DNA of 30,859 nucleotides, taken from NCBI GenBank assembly GCA_032718475.1, contig JAUCBJ010002134.1:1-30859 (forward strand). Reading direction: 5' to 3'. The notes under the pieces are model-generated. The model worked only from the letters and a program-made list of their open reading frames with translations, searched no databases and had not been told where the DNA came from. Of this stretch, positions 1 to 10,361 are shown piece by piece (position 1 is the stretch's first letter; each line of letters opens with the position of its first letter). Source of the stretch: Nemertoderma westbladi (Eukaryota; Xenacoelomorpha; Nemertodermatida; Nemertodermatidae). The position numbers and the translations under genes are program-made.

Positions 1-639
1 CATTCAATTCACTACAAACCACGATAATATAAGTCGCAATTGCTATATGTAACCGGTCTCTCTAACCTTAGTGTATCAAGAAGATCGGGGTTTCTGATCG
101 TTTATCGTTATTCTCCAAATAACAATATGTAAACAACTGATACAATTAATAACAAACAGTAAATAGCAGTAAATAATGTGCAATACAGCAGTAGGTACCG
201 TACCGTACCGGTAACAGTTATGTGTTCTTATAATTAAAGTCGTTCTAATGTTGGAATAATTCAGAATAATTCCATAGCCGATGTTCTAGGCTCTGGAAAA
301 ACCAACACACTGAACCCTGTGAGCTGTTGCAGGTAGCTTTCAACACAAAGAGGAAAAGCTCTCATTGGCAGAGTTCCATATTCCACAGATTCCACGAATG
401 TCTAAATGCCAAACTATTCGGGTTTTTGCAGCCCTTAGCCAACACACAGGATGAATCACTCTGCTTGGTTGACCTTGCTCTGGTTGGTTGATCGAACAGA
501 ACAAAGAGGCCATACGTACAGCAAATCAGCCAATCAGCCGGTAGCTTGCATCATTTGAGTTAGGGAGTTTTTCTTTAGAGTATTTGAGCGCATTGAGGGA
601 AACTGGATTGCGAAGCAAAAGGGCCAGTTATATCCCACA
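1..639 (-). repeat. 3' LTR of the BEL element, cut by the window edge
   Basis: Position 1 corresponds to 11799 in the other copy, and the match runs without indels to TCCCACA at 639. On the minus strand the LTR would begin TGTGGGATATAAC. About 18 bases of its far end are off the window. The copies share eight more bases (aaagcttt, 640-647 and 12438-12445), so the exact boundary is slightly ambiguous. The adjacent minus-strand stretch GGGAAAG is the nearest thing to a polypurine tract. Confidence 0.92.
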
Positions 640-720
640 AAAGCTTTCCCAGAAAATGGGATTTAATTCTATAAAATATAAAAAATCACAGTTTCTAAAA
701 TATAAAAATACTCTAAACAG

Positions 721-1335
721 TTAGTCTTTCTTGCGTGGACAGCGTTTACGCAGTTTCTTAAAGCTAGCAAGAGTCCTTTTCTCTTTGGGGGGAGCCACTT
801 TACTAGGAGGGCTATAACTCCTGGGTGAAGGGTGCAATATGATTGCATCAGAAGGTGTAGGATTATGGTCGGGGTATCCGCCGTTTCGATATGCTTCTCC
901 TCGAGCTGATTTTCCTCCGCTCGTAGCTGGATACGTTCATCCAAAAACTCTCGCAGAGAATAGGGTCGTCCAAGTTCGATATCTTCTTAGAGATTCTGGA
1001 TTTCTTGATCGAACTGAGATAAAGTTAATTCGTTTACTGCTTGGACTTGCTGCCGCAATTTACGTTTCTCTAAACAATTGTAGGTTCATTTTCCGATCTT
1101 TTGATGAATAGTGTCCAACGCGTCTTGTACAACTCTCTCCTCCGCCTCAGTGACAGGTTGTATCGGGTTAAACAGGGACGATGATACGGTTGAATGACGA
1201 TATTAGATGTCCGCGTCCCAATCCGACTAGGTAAGATGGGCGAATATTTTGGGAGCCCACAATCAGAGTGCCACCGAAAAACTGTTCGGGTAGCACTAGA
1301 TCTTTGAACAGTGAGTACAGCTCGGGAGGATCCAT
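721..1335 (-). pseudogene. Degraded unknown ORF with basic C-terminal tail
   Basis: Not recognised. An ATG at 1335 opens a 55-codon ORF ending at 1168 (starts MDPPELYSLF). After that stop, coding-looking sequence goes on in another frame, with a charged, probably helical stretch (for example EAEERVVQDAL) interrupted by two in-frame stops. Near 900 it changes frame again and ends at a stop at 721 with a lysine/arginine-rich tail (KKLRKRCPRKKD). The reading is therefore broken by at least two frameshifts and two stops. The frame of the 55-codon ORF is also open upstream of its ATG to about 1430, so it may once have been part of a longer protein. It lies between the pol remnant and the 3' LTR, where BEL elements normally have at most an env-like gene; I see no signal peptide or membrane segment. 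A basic tail suits nucleic-acid or capsid binding, but that is inference only. Confidence 0.4.
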
Positions 1336-1432
1336 GATACTATGTGTCTGGGTTATTATACTAGAGTCTGGGTTCTCACTAGGGAGTGAGGAGGTCTGAT
1401 CGAGTATTCCGGAACTCGGATCATAGGTTTAT

Positions 1433-2116
1433 TTAAGGATCGTTTGAATCGAGCAAGCGTAGGTGATACATTGAACAAGTTTCGCTCGAAACTCCCGTAA
1501 ATATAGCGAGTAAAACCGTGTTTAATGCAACGTCTCCGCGGATGTTTAGGTCTTTCCGTTTGTTGGTTGGGTCTAGGGCATTCATCGCAATAATACCAAA
1601 GACGCACGTCTTGTAGGGGAAACGCGAGTGATCTTTCCCCAGTTTACAATATTCCTCCATCTGTTCGAAGCTATCCGGTGCAACAGGTAGCGGTCGATCA
1701 GCGGTAAGATACATCATAGTGGAATAGAGCCGTTTGAGTTCTACCATGCGGTCATGATGTATACCTTGAAGATATCGAGTTTCTAGATTCTGTTGACTGG
1801 TAATATTGAGATATGTTTCTCTCAAGAATTCCAGATATTCTTTGAAGTCGCTGCGTTTATCCGGTTCTTCAACATCTTCACTTTCGAGTTGGTTTCGAAT
1901 AGAATTTTCGTGTTCGAATCTCAGTTTATCGTTCCGCTTCCGCTGGGTATGATATTTAAATAAAACCATTTCCCTTTCGGTGTCTATATCGTTCGTATCG
2001 TGTAGGTCGATAGGATGACCAGTAGTTAAGAAGTCCATATACGTACCATTACGATGCGTATAGCGAGCGGTGAATTTTCTACAGTCCAACCCACACGCAA
2101 GTTGCTCCCGGGACAT
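1433..2116 (-). CDS. Unknown 227-residue ORF inside the BEL element
   Basis: Not recognised as any family. The ORF starts at ATG 2116 (MSREQLACGL), six bases after the stop of the 43-codon ORF upstream, and ends at 1433. The first 30-40 residues include CGLDCRKF and an acidic stretch; residues about 55-90 are charged and probably helical; the last part has a hydrophobic segment (ALNTVLLAIFTG). Near 1500 an overlapping frame (to 1356) also reads like protein (RNLFNVSPTLARFKRS), so the true C-terminus may have been lost to a frameshift. No enzyme motif, zinc site or signal peptide is visible. Its length and residue mix argue for a real protein, not a chance ORF in AT-rich DNA. It could be a captured host or viral gene, or a structural gene peculiar to this BEL lineage. 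Confidence 0.55.
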   Translation of the reverse strand: MSREQLACGLDCRKFTARYTHRNGTYMDFLTTGHPIDLHDTNDIDTEREMVLFKYHTQRKRNDKLRFEHENSIRNQLESEDVEEPDKRSDFKEYLEFLRETYLNITSQQNLETRYLQGIHHDRMVELKRLYSTMMYLTADRPLPVAPDSFEQMEEYCKLGKDHSRFPYKTCVFGIIAMNALDPTNKRKDLNIRGDVALNTVLLAIFTGVSSETCSMYHLRLLDSNDP

Positions 2117-2122
2117 TGGCGG

Positions 2123-2254
2123 TTAGATATAACGACCATCATCCTCCGTAGTAGTTGGACCAGCGTCGCCGCGTGTCAAGCTATCGACAAACGCTTGTAA
2201 AGGTAGAGTATATCGCTCCCTGATACCAAGATCATCTTCTATCAACTCAATCAT
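2123..2254 (-). CDS. Small 43-residue acidic ORF
   Basis: ATG at 2254, stop at 2123, six bases before the ATG of the 227-residue ORF. It begins MIELIEDDLGIRERYTLP and is acidic at both ends, ending DDGRYI. A TATATAG-like string (plus-strand ctatataag) sits just upstream. It is too short for family assignment. The tight head-to-tail spacing with the next ORF suggests either a small upstream gene on one transcript or the broken N-terminal part of that protein. It may be chance. Confidence 0.35.
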   Translation of the reverse strand: MIELIEDDLGIRERYTLPLQAFVDSLTRGDAGPTTTEDDGRYI

Positions 2255-3913
2255 ATCTGCTATATAAGTTTATCCAGATTATAATGAGTTTATATTTAGG
2301 CGAGCGGGCGTCGCTGCCTACCCCTCTCTGCCCCCGGACAGTGTGAGATCCTCAGCGCTGGTGTACTTTCGCCGATGTGCCTATCGCCAACGTCGTAGCT
2401 GCACAACGACTACAACAACCAGCACGAGTCACTCCACCGTCCGTCCCAAAGGATTAGATATACTTCAGGTTCTTACTGGAGAGTTAGGGCTACTTTCACA
2501 ATTTCGACTCGCTACTGTAAACACACCTTAGTAGTAACATTCATCTACAAACGCACAAATTCCACGTAACAGTCACAAATGGTACACATTCTATCACACA
2601 TTCGGGTCATTTGTCCGTTAGTCAAGTGCCTTCCAGAATGTCACGTTGTTATTATGTATCCTTGGATACTAGCGGTGTGTTATTTATTCCGTATGCTATT
2701 CAATGAGCAAGCTTTTTTATTGTTCTGTTAACTCGTTTCTAATTCTAGCATGGTTGTTGCTATGGTGACATTATGGAAAGCTAGCGGTAGAATTAGGGTA
2801 ATTCCCATGCATACAGATCTGGGATGCTATTTAATAGTAAGTCTTTAATGGTCAATATCATCTTTATATATGATTTTATGAATTTTATCGGCTATTGACT
2901 CTATATTGGGGATTCTCGCACACTAATACACTTAATAGGTGAATCTCCGCTCCCATGATCTATTAATTAATGGAATTTTGGGAATATCATAAATTGTATA
3001 AAATAACAATTTATCAAATTCATTAAAAGATGAATTTAAATTTATTCCCGTAAATTTTATTATTTAATATTAAATAGACACAATTTTATTCCAGAACATG
3101 TCTGGGGACTGGGATCCTTAATTCTAGGAAATTTGTCTAGGAATTGATCTTTTTAAGAATATCGGTAAGTGCTACGATATCATAATAGACTAGAATTTTA
3201 AAGGATCTAAAATTTGACAGATTTTATAAATATTAATAATTAATATTTAGGATGGGCACCAGTTTATTCCAGAACAAGTCTGGGGACGTTAACCACTGAT
3301 TCTAGAATTTTGTCTTTCAAGTATATCGGTGGGTGCCGCGATATCTTAATCGACTAGAATTGCAGATGGTCAAAGGGTTTAACAGATTTATTTTGCGTTT
3401 TACGCTACTGATAAAGGGACATCACACTACTATATGTATTATTTAATATACGGTATGAGAGCAATATCGCACGAAGCAATGTCAGTGAGAAGAGGCAAGT
3501 CGTTTCCAAGGTCTACCCAGAGCTTGGTTTAGCCGAGACACGAGGATCTGAACTTTGCATTCCTAATACTCTGCTTACCAATAATACTTGAATATAGTAG
3601 GAGCTTTATTGTACTTTAATAAGTACGGGTATTTCATCTTACTGTAGTTACGTATTTATAATGTAATACGGACAGTAAGGAAAGAGAAAAAGAATTATTT
3701 CTCGCCGTTGCACTAAATATATAATATATAAGTAATTAAGTAATAAACGCGAATATATATTGCACTAATCTACCAAATAATCGCTAAAAATAACATTCTA
3801 CTAAATAAAATTAAAAAAACGATTATAATAAAATTACATAATAATACATACATAATATAAAATAATAAAAATAAATATAAAATAATATAGTCACACACCC
3901 ACTCCGTATGTTG
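2255..3913. other. Non-coding interior of the BEL element
   Basis: No convincing coding sequence. It is strongly AT-rich from 2800 on, with many stops in all frames. It holds the 178-bp tandem duplication described separately. RT, RNase H core and integrase would normally be encoded around here and are absent. A plus-strand ORF at 2343-2531 is of low complexity and not credible. Confidence 0.6.
3055..3410. repeat. Diverged tandem duplication, period about 178 bp
   Basis: Two copies can be aligned around TTTATTCCAGAACATGTCTG at about 3085 and TTTATTCCAGAACAAGTCTG at about 3263. Both are followed by ggga, a TTCTAG block, TATCGG, a CGATATC block and GACTAGAATT. The copies are clearly diverged, with small indels. 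The core CCAGAACATGTCTGG at 3091-3105 is a near-perfect palindrome. Confidence 0.75.
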
Positions 3914-5358
3914 TTACGTTATGGAGTCCCTAGATATTTGTTGGATTAGGGAGGTGGTCGTTGGAAGAGTATCTTGCCTTCCATAGTTTCCGGACAGTTT
4001 TCGGTCTCTTTCCAGTAAACATAAACGACCAGCTGGGCGATTGAGTGGTTGTGTTACTTTCTCCGCTCCCTTGGCCTGTCTAATCTCAGCCGGATTAAGG
4101 TGGGGAGGCCATTCATCTTCTTTACTTAGGAAGTCGGGTTCACCTAACCAGTCTGGAGTATCTGTCAGTTCTTGAGGAGTTGCGCCTCTGGAGGCGATGT
4201 CGGCTAGATTAATCGTCTTGGGGCAATGTCTCCATTGATCTACATTGGAGTTGATGTCGTCATTATCTGAGGAGTATGGTCTTACCTCAGTTGGATCGTC
4301 TAACTCACTGCTCTCATCTTCCCATTCTCTTACTTGATATACCTGATCTTTCGGTAATCTTTCCATGAGAGTTCTACGGGAAGGGCCAGTAAAGTACCAA
4401 CCCACTCTAGTTCTTCTCGCATAAGCTTGTAGTGGTTGCGGTTGAGCAGGCCATTTCTCCAATGTCTCGAGCGCTTCATGCGCATTTTGACCAATGAGTA
4501 TTTGGACTCCAGGGTAATTGGTGTTGAATCTAGGTATTTCAAGCTGCTGGGTGAAATCGTCCTCATCCCAGTTATAAGGTTCCACTTGGCTGGTAGCGAA
4601 GTTCTTTATCGCTACCATTTTTACTGACCTTATGCTGTGTTCTCCTAGTTCATCCTGGGGGGTGGACAACGCGCCTACATAATAATCCGCTATTACGGTA
4701 GATTTCCAAACCTGCATAATTCCTGACATGTTTAGCTTAGTTCGGAACTTGGGTTGTCCAGCAAAGATGTCTACGGCTAGTTCTTTGTCGATGAATGTTC
4801 CTGTGCTACCGGAGTCAAGGAGGGCATTCACTATATAACTCCTTTTAGGTCCGTGGACCCTTAACTGTACTACAGGAAATTCTCGGATTCCTACATTGGA
4901 AGTTGGCGCTTTCCAAGATGGTTGTCGATTAGAAGTAGTTAGGGGGAGCTCACTGTCGGTTTCCTTCTCATACGTAAGTGCTCGATACACTGCGGTATTT
5001 ATTAAGTAACAGGATTCGTTTTCGTCTGAGAATTCGTCCGTATAGAATCCTTCCATTTCAGAACTTTGGTCGGAGAATTCGTCCGTATAGAATCCTTCCA
5101 TCTCAGAACTTTGGTCAGTGTCGTTCACATCACTGAATTGGACATGTAGTTTGGACTCACTTACCTGACTCGGGCTGTTTCTTTCGAATTCGGTGTGCAA
5201 CAAAATATGATGTTTCGCGCCGCACTTCGCACACCTTGCGTCGGAGTAACAGGTTCGCCGTTGGTGTCCTCGTCTGAGACAATTATAACACAACCGCTTA
5301 TCCCACATGACTTCACATCTATCCTTTAATGATTTCTTTAGGAATTCATTACACTCAT
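3914..5358 (-). pseudogene. BEL gag end + aspartic protease fused to RNase H tail
   Basis: From ATG 5308 this reads 464 residues to the stop at 3914; the frame is open upstream to the TTAA at 5359, so the ATG is not the true start. Two zinc-knuckle-like units come first (CYNCLRRGHQRRTC, then CAKCGAKHHILLH). A 15-residue tandem duplication (DQSSEMEGFYTDEFS) follows. Next is the DUF1758-type retroviral-like aspartic protease with catalytic DSGSTG near residue 166 and its downstream ILIGQN and GWYFTG. Soon after, the sequence jumps to WRHCPKTINLADIASRG, the motif marking the end of RNase H in BEL/Pao pol. RT and the RNase H catalytic core, some hundreds of residues, are missing, and no integrase follows. 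The junction lies near 4230-4300. The protein could still be a functional gag/protease product, but not a polymerase. Confidence 0.85.
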
Positions 5359-5362
5359 TTAA
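5359..5362. repeat. TTAA target-site duplication, left copy
   Basis: TTAA directly abuts the terminal GGGGGGGG of the transposon; the matching copy is at 6977-6980. On the minus strand it lies just before the BEL codons for the second half of the zinc-knuckle region. Confidence 0.85.
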
Positions 5363-6976
5363 GGGGGGGGTACACCCCCCCTCAGGTCAAAATTTTCATT
5401 TTTTGTTTTTTTATTTCATCTAGAGTAGAATTTAATGCGGATTTCAAATCTGGAAACGGCTTAGCGAGATCTCCTTTACTTCTCGAGTAATGGCTGGTTT
5501 TCCGTCTGTATGTCTGTCTGTCTGTCCATCGAAATATTAAAAAGGGCATAAAATAAGCAATCTGAAATGTTTACTGTTAATATTTTTCTTAATGTCGATG
5601 TCTGTTTTAATATTTGGAATTATCTAATCACTATGTCTGTATCTCAGTCTGTCTCTCAGTTTGTCTGTCTGTCTGTCTGTTTGTATGTCTGTCTGTCTGT
5701 CAACATGTCCGTCAAATTTTAATTAATATATATTTAATAGATATTTGTGAGTTTTGTATTACATATTGAACAGTTGTCTAATGGACTAGTTGTCTACTAG
5801 TAATAACAAATGTGAACCATCATATAACAATAGCTAGTAATAATTATTCTGGGAAACAACCATAAACTTATTTTTTTTAATTCCGCAGGCTCTGAGAATA
5901 ATTCACGTGCTGCGCGAAGTCTTCATGTGCAGCATTAACTTTTCATGTGCCGCGTGAAGGCTTCTCATTCTGATCAAAATGCTTTCCGAGGTGCTCGATT
6001 AATTAACGTGCTTTATGAAGAATTTAAGTGCTACGTGAAACCTTCACCTGCTGCGCAAATGTCTCACGTGCTGCGCGAAGGTTTCACGTGCTGCGCAAAG
6101 TTTAATGTTCTGTGTAAAGGCTTATTATAAAATTATGTGCAAATTTTTATATAATTTTGAATGTTTCTTAAGGTTGTCTCATTATTCCATGACTATTTAT
6201 TACTAAATGACGAAATAGTATGCGATCAAATCAATTCGCCAAAATAAAATTTGTTCACGTGCTGCGCGAAGTGTTTTTTGGCAAGCACTCTAAAATTATT
6301 TTAACAGGTTGTTAAAAGTGGGTAGGGGTTTTTTTAAACCAAATTTCATGAAATCCATTGAGAAATCACAAAATATGGATAGGGGATAACCAATGGGAAA
6401 AGAAAAGGAGATACCAGTACTGAAAATAGCGGGAACATTTGAAATATATTGTTCTTAAACTTTAAATGCGTTTATCTCGGAATTGTATTTTTCACATTCA
6501 AAATACTACTACTCAGCCATTTCTTAACCAATTTTCGAAATTTTTTTTTTGTTTGATTTCTTTTCGGGTTTTGATCAAAAGTTATCGGTTAGAATTTTGA
6601 ATTGTGCCATATTAATTTCTTGAAATTAGTTAATATCTATTAAGTAATAATTAATATTAGTTAATAATATTTAAAAAATATTTAAGACCTAAATAAAAAA
6701 TGTAACCGATAAGTTTTGTGGAGCCGAGGATGCTGATTCAGAAAAACCAAGTTTCGAAAATTTTCACCCAAAATTGTGAGACTAGTAGTGTTTTTAGTGA
6801 AATTAACAATTTCGCTGGTGGCCGCTAGAGGGCGACGCAAATTTGAAAAAAAAATTTTTGAACCCAATCTTTGGCCATATGTTAATCCCCCGAAAGGTAT
6901 AAAATATACAAAATTACACACAAGCAGAAATTATAGCCATTTGCAAAAAAGGTCCATAGGGGGGTGTACCCCCCCC
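5363..6976. mobile_element. TTAA-flanked non-autonomous DNA transposon
   Basis: Both ends carry the inverted repeat GGGGGGGGTACACCCCCC (from 5363 inward; reverse complement ending at 6976), each directly flanked by TTAA (5359-5362 and 6977-6980). TTAA duplications are typical of piggyBac and Kolobok superfamilies; I cannot decide between them without a transposase. The 1.6-kb interior has no credible ORF. It contains TGTC microsatellites (about 5508-5530 and 5638-5705) and a cluster of CACGTGCTGCGCGAAG repeats. It interrupts the zinc-knuckle region of the BEL gag ORF. Removing the insert and one TTAA would bring the two flanking reading frames into line, which supports the boundaries to the base. 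Confidence 0.87.
5900..6270. repeat. Cluster of degenerate CACGTGCTGCGCGAAG repeats
   Basis: About ten degenerate copies of a roughly 20-bp unit, best form TTCACGTGCTGCGCGAAG, lie between 5900 and 6120 (clear ones at 5902, 5941, 6045, 6063, 6082), with one isolated good copy at 6254. Each has a CACGTG core and is partly self-complementary. Repeats inside DNA transposons are often transposase binding sites, but these lie in the middle of the element. Confidence 0.75.
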
Positions 6977-6980
6977 TTAA
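6977..6980. repeat. TTAA target-site duplication, right copy
   Basis: TTAA follows the terminal CCCCCCCC of the right inverted repeat and abuts the minus-strand gag codons for GPHR. Confidence 0.85.
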
Positions 6981-6983
6981 ACG

Positions 6984-9032
6984 GTGGGGCCCGTCGCACA
7001 ACACACATTTGGGCTTGATGTTACTTACTTTAACATGTGCTGTGTGGTGCACGCTCGTTCTTTCCTCGGGCTTTCTTCCGTGAATTCTTTTAGGAGACGT
7101 GGGAGGAGTTTTTCTTACCTGTTCTCTCCTGTCATTGGTTCGAGACTTGAATTTACTTACGTCCTTAGGCGTTTTGTTTACATAGTAAGATCTTTCAGTG
7201 TCTTTCCCACTGTCTTCTTCTTGAGAAGCCTGGCTTTCGCCATCGTCGGTATAACACACTGGTGTTACCTTTCTCCTAGAAACGGGTTTCTCACTTACCT
7301 TATTTTCCGTTGTCTTCTCTCTGGACTGCTTTAGGAGCCGTAGTTTTACCTCGCTATCCAAGAATGACATGAGATCAGCCATGGTAGGGTCTCGTCGTTG
7401 TTGCTCCATCATATATAATACTTTCTTGTCCCAGCGTGTACCTACTCCACCCTTTGGCAGAGTTGATGCTAAGGCTCCTACAACCATAGAATTCTGGTAT
7501 TCATGAGACTTACCTAACCAATCTAGCTGTCTACAGATCTCCTGAATTTCGTCGGAAAACTCTATAATCCCGCTGCTAAGAAACTTTCGGGGCGCCATTA
7601 ATTTTGCATACAAATACCTAGCTATGTTATTCCTATTACCATACCTGATGTTTAATGTATCCCAAACTTGTCTTAATCCATCTGGATGTCCAATAAACTT
7701 TAACGCCATTAACTTGGGAGATCCTTCCAAGCACTCGATGAGAAATCTAAGTTTTTCTCCATTAGATAGCACAGAGTTCTGTATGTTATCTTTGTAATAT
7801 TCATTAAAAGGTAACCATTTCATCTCATCTCCATTGAACTTGACGATCTCTCCCACTTTTACCGCTTGCCGGGCTTCGGTTCTAGCCATTTGACGCGTAA
7901 AACTTTCTTGGGCCATCGTATTATTTAATATCGAGTTATCGGTATATAAATTTCTCGGATTATTATCAAGTCTATATGGAATATCACTGTCAACAGGTTT
8001 ATAATTACCCTTAATAGGGTTTACTATAGGAGTTTCTACTTCACTAGCAGTATAGATGCGTGTAGGCTCCACACCTTGCGCATGAAATACTTCAGACCTG
8101 ACAGGTTGACACATTGTTACAGAGGGTGGTGGTATACCCTTTTGTAAATTTACTAACTTATCGCGTTCTGACGCGATACTCTGCTGCACTTCTTGCAACG
8201 CTAACCTACCCTCTCTTACTGCTCCCTTTAACTGCTGAACAGTCCCTTCCAACTCCCGGACCTGCTGGGAGGAACTTTTACAATGTTCCCTCAGCTGCCC
8301 GAGCAGGAGACCCATCTCCCGTCGTCCCTCAGCTACCCACTCGACCGCCGAAGCGGGAGTCGCCAACGTAGTAGCGGGCAAGCGAGAGACGACGGGCGAT
8401 AAATTCTTGATATCTCGCTCGGCGTCCAGGATGGGTTCGGACTCGGGAACAGTCCTACTGGGCACAGGTAGTTTCGTGCTGTGCAAAGGGAATTTAGAGG
8501 TAGGTTCTGGGAGTACAGGTGTCTCTATCACCGAAGGGGTGGCTTCGAGAACAGGCCTAATTATTTCAGGCTCATCTACTATAGTAGGGAGTCTTTCTAC
8601 TGTAATAATTTGGTCTGTGGGTTCTGTACTACCTAAGTCTGTGCTAGCTAGTCTCACCGCAGGAGGCAAATTAGGTAACTTCGGACAGTGTGGCATTCTT
8701 CTACGCCTGCGTGAACGAGATTTATTACCTCTACTTTCGGGATCTCTTATATCACCTTCATCGGAGGAGGCAAATCCCTGTCTTCTGGTTTGTCTCCTCA
8801 AGGAATCCTGTCTCACCCGAAGGCTCTCCAGCTCCAGCTGGGTAGTCGCCCCAGACGCCTCCCGTTCTGCTTCTGCCACTGCCTCTGCCGCTTTTCTTTC
8901 CGCTTCTGCTGCTGCTACTTTTCTTTCCGCTTCTTTTCTGTCTTCTATCCTTTCAAGACACTGTCCAAGTCGAAGACTCATTCTAACACCTTTCAAAAGA
9001 CTATCTGACAGTGCCCGTTTTGTGTCAGACAT
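6984..9032 (-). CDS. gag: BEL/Pao gag-like polyprotein, N-terminal part
   Basis: ATG at 9032 (MSDTKRALSDSLLKG). The ORF is open to 6882, but codons beyond about 6980 come from the inserted TTAA transposon, so the genuine part is about 683 residues. Residues 30-95 are an Ala/Glu/Arg-rich coiled coil (EAERKVAAAEAERKAAEAVA). A Pro/Thr-rich segment follows, then another helical stretch near 230-290. Residues about 380-540 match the DUF1759 block of Pao gag (KFNGDEMKWLPFNEYYKDNI; LECLEGSPKLMAL-like text; VWDTLNIRYGN). A basic linker then leads to CVLCDGPHR, the first half of the zinc knuckle, where the insertion occurs. Gag would form the particle that packages element RNA in the cytoplasm. Its long intact reading frame fits the near-identical LTRs. 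As inserted, it ends in transposon-derived codons. Confidence 0.88.
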
Positions 9033-9168
9033 ATTAGATTTGTACAGTTGAATGCCTACTGCTATATTACAGTTAAAGCAAGTCTACTAATTCAGTATCA
9101 ACTGTTAGCCTAGTAATTAATTACCGATATCGTTACTCTATGTAACGTGATATATATACAATATATTA

Positions 9169-9420
9169 GAATACCGGTATACACTTACAATATATATAAG
9201 TATTATTACAGACTAGGTTTGTCACAGAATACCGGTATGTAATTTCAGCACAAATATATATAAATATATAATAGGCCTATCGTGAATACCGGTATACAGC
9301 TTACACTTATAGTATATATAAGTATAATTATGGACTAGAATTAATTACAGAATACCGGTATAATTTCAGCCTAAATTTATAGAAATAAATATAATAAGTC
9401 TATTGTAAATACCGGTATAT
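9169..9420. repeat. Tandem array with ATACCGGTAT palindromes
   Basis: The 10-bp palindrome ATACCGGTAT (once as ATACCGGTAA-like end) occurs at about 9171, 9229, 9286, 9352 and 9409, spaced 57-66 bp. Two alternating spacer types (ACACTTACAATATATATAAG-like and AATTTCAGCACAAATATATA-like) make a composite unit of about 120 bp present twice. Confidence 0.8.
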
Positions 9421-10361
9421 CAATTATTTTAGAATAATTAAATTTCTGAATTTTAGGGGTTACTTGGTTACTTTAACTTACTTTATTACCGTTATTTAAG
9501 CAGTAGTCCAACTGATATTGAGACCTAATTGTTGTATGGCAGGCCTACTATTTTATAAATCGGTTTGAGTTGATTTATAATATATATACCCGTTTTAATT
9601 GGTTTTGTCAATATTTGAAATAAATGTTATTATTTCTGGGAAAGAGTCACCACACAGAAGCTGTGCGCTCTCAGTGAAGTGCTACTTGTTGGACACTAAA
9701 ACAAATAATTCTAATTTACTTAAGTTACTTAATACTACAAATTACATACAATTCGGGGTGAGATTACAATCTCTAAATAAACACAAAAATTACACGTACG
9801 AATTTTTAGGGTAATTTTACAAGAAGTCTACAAACCAGCCTAACAAAGGGTTAGATTATCTGGTTATTACAACGGACAGAGTACTACGGTATTTGAAAAT
9901 AACTAAGCAGTAGTAAATATACTGCGTTGTCCAGATAGGAAAGATACCACCGTCTGACGACTTATAGCCGTATCGCTATAAGTACTACGTTATGTATCAC
10001 GGAGTGTTCCTACCTAGAAGTTAATTACCGCGGTCTACCAGAACCAACGTGCCTATTAACCACTTTACAACACAAATATACTGCCTACACACTAATTACC
10101 TTCGGGAAGCACTGTACACTAAACCCTAAATTAGGTACAAGTACTTATACAACAAATAATCAGTAGTTAAAATACTTGAACAGCTAAAAGAACCACGGTA
10201 TCTGCTGGAGTGACCGGGGCACAAAATCACCAGTCTTTACCTACGCCAAGCAGCCCTGATGTAGTACCGGGGTTAATTTAACTATAACGGTATATATAAC
10301 AAGCACAATTACTGTAGGAATAAACTTGGGGGTATGAATGTTGCGAATAATCGCATAAACT

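Noticed and set aside
640-647. aaagcttt shared beyond both LTR copies, as target duplication
   Set aside because: One copy lies inside the element and one outside, so it cannot be a target duplication. It may be LTR sequence or coincidence.
839-1111. Plus-strand 90-codon ORF opposite the degraded cassette
   Set aside because: It is antisense to a better coding signal (charged helical segments and a basic tail) on the minus strand and has no recognisable features.
2343-2531. 62-codon Thr/Ser-rich plus-strand ORF
   Set aside because: It is low-complexity, short, and inside non-coding retrotransposon sequence on the opposite strand.
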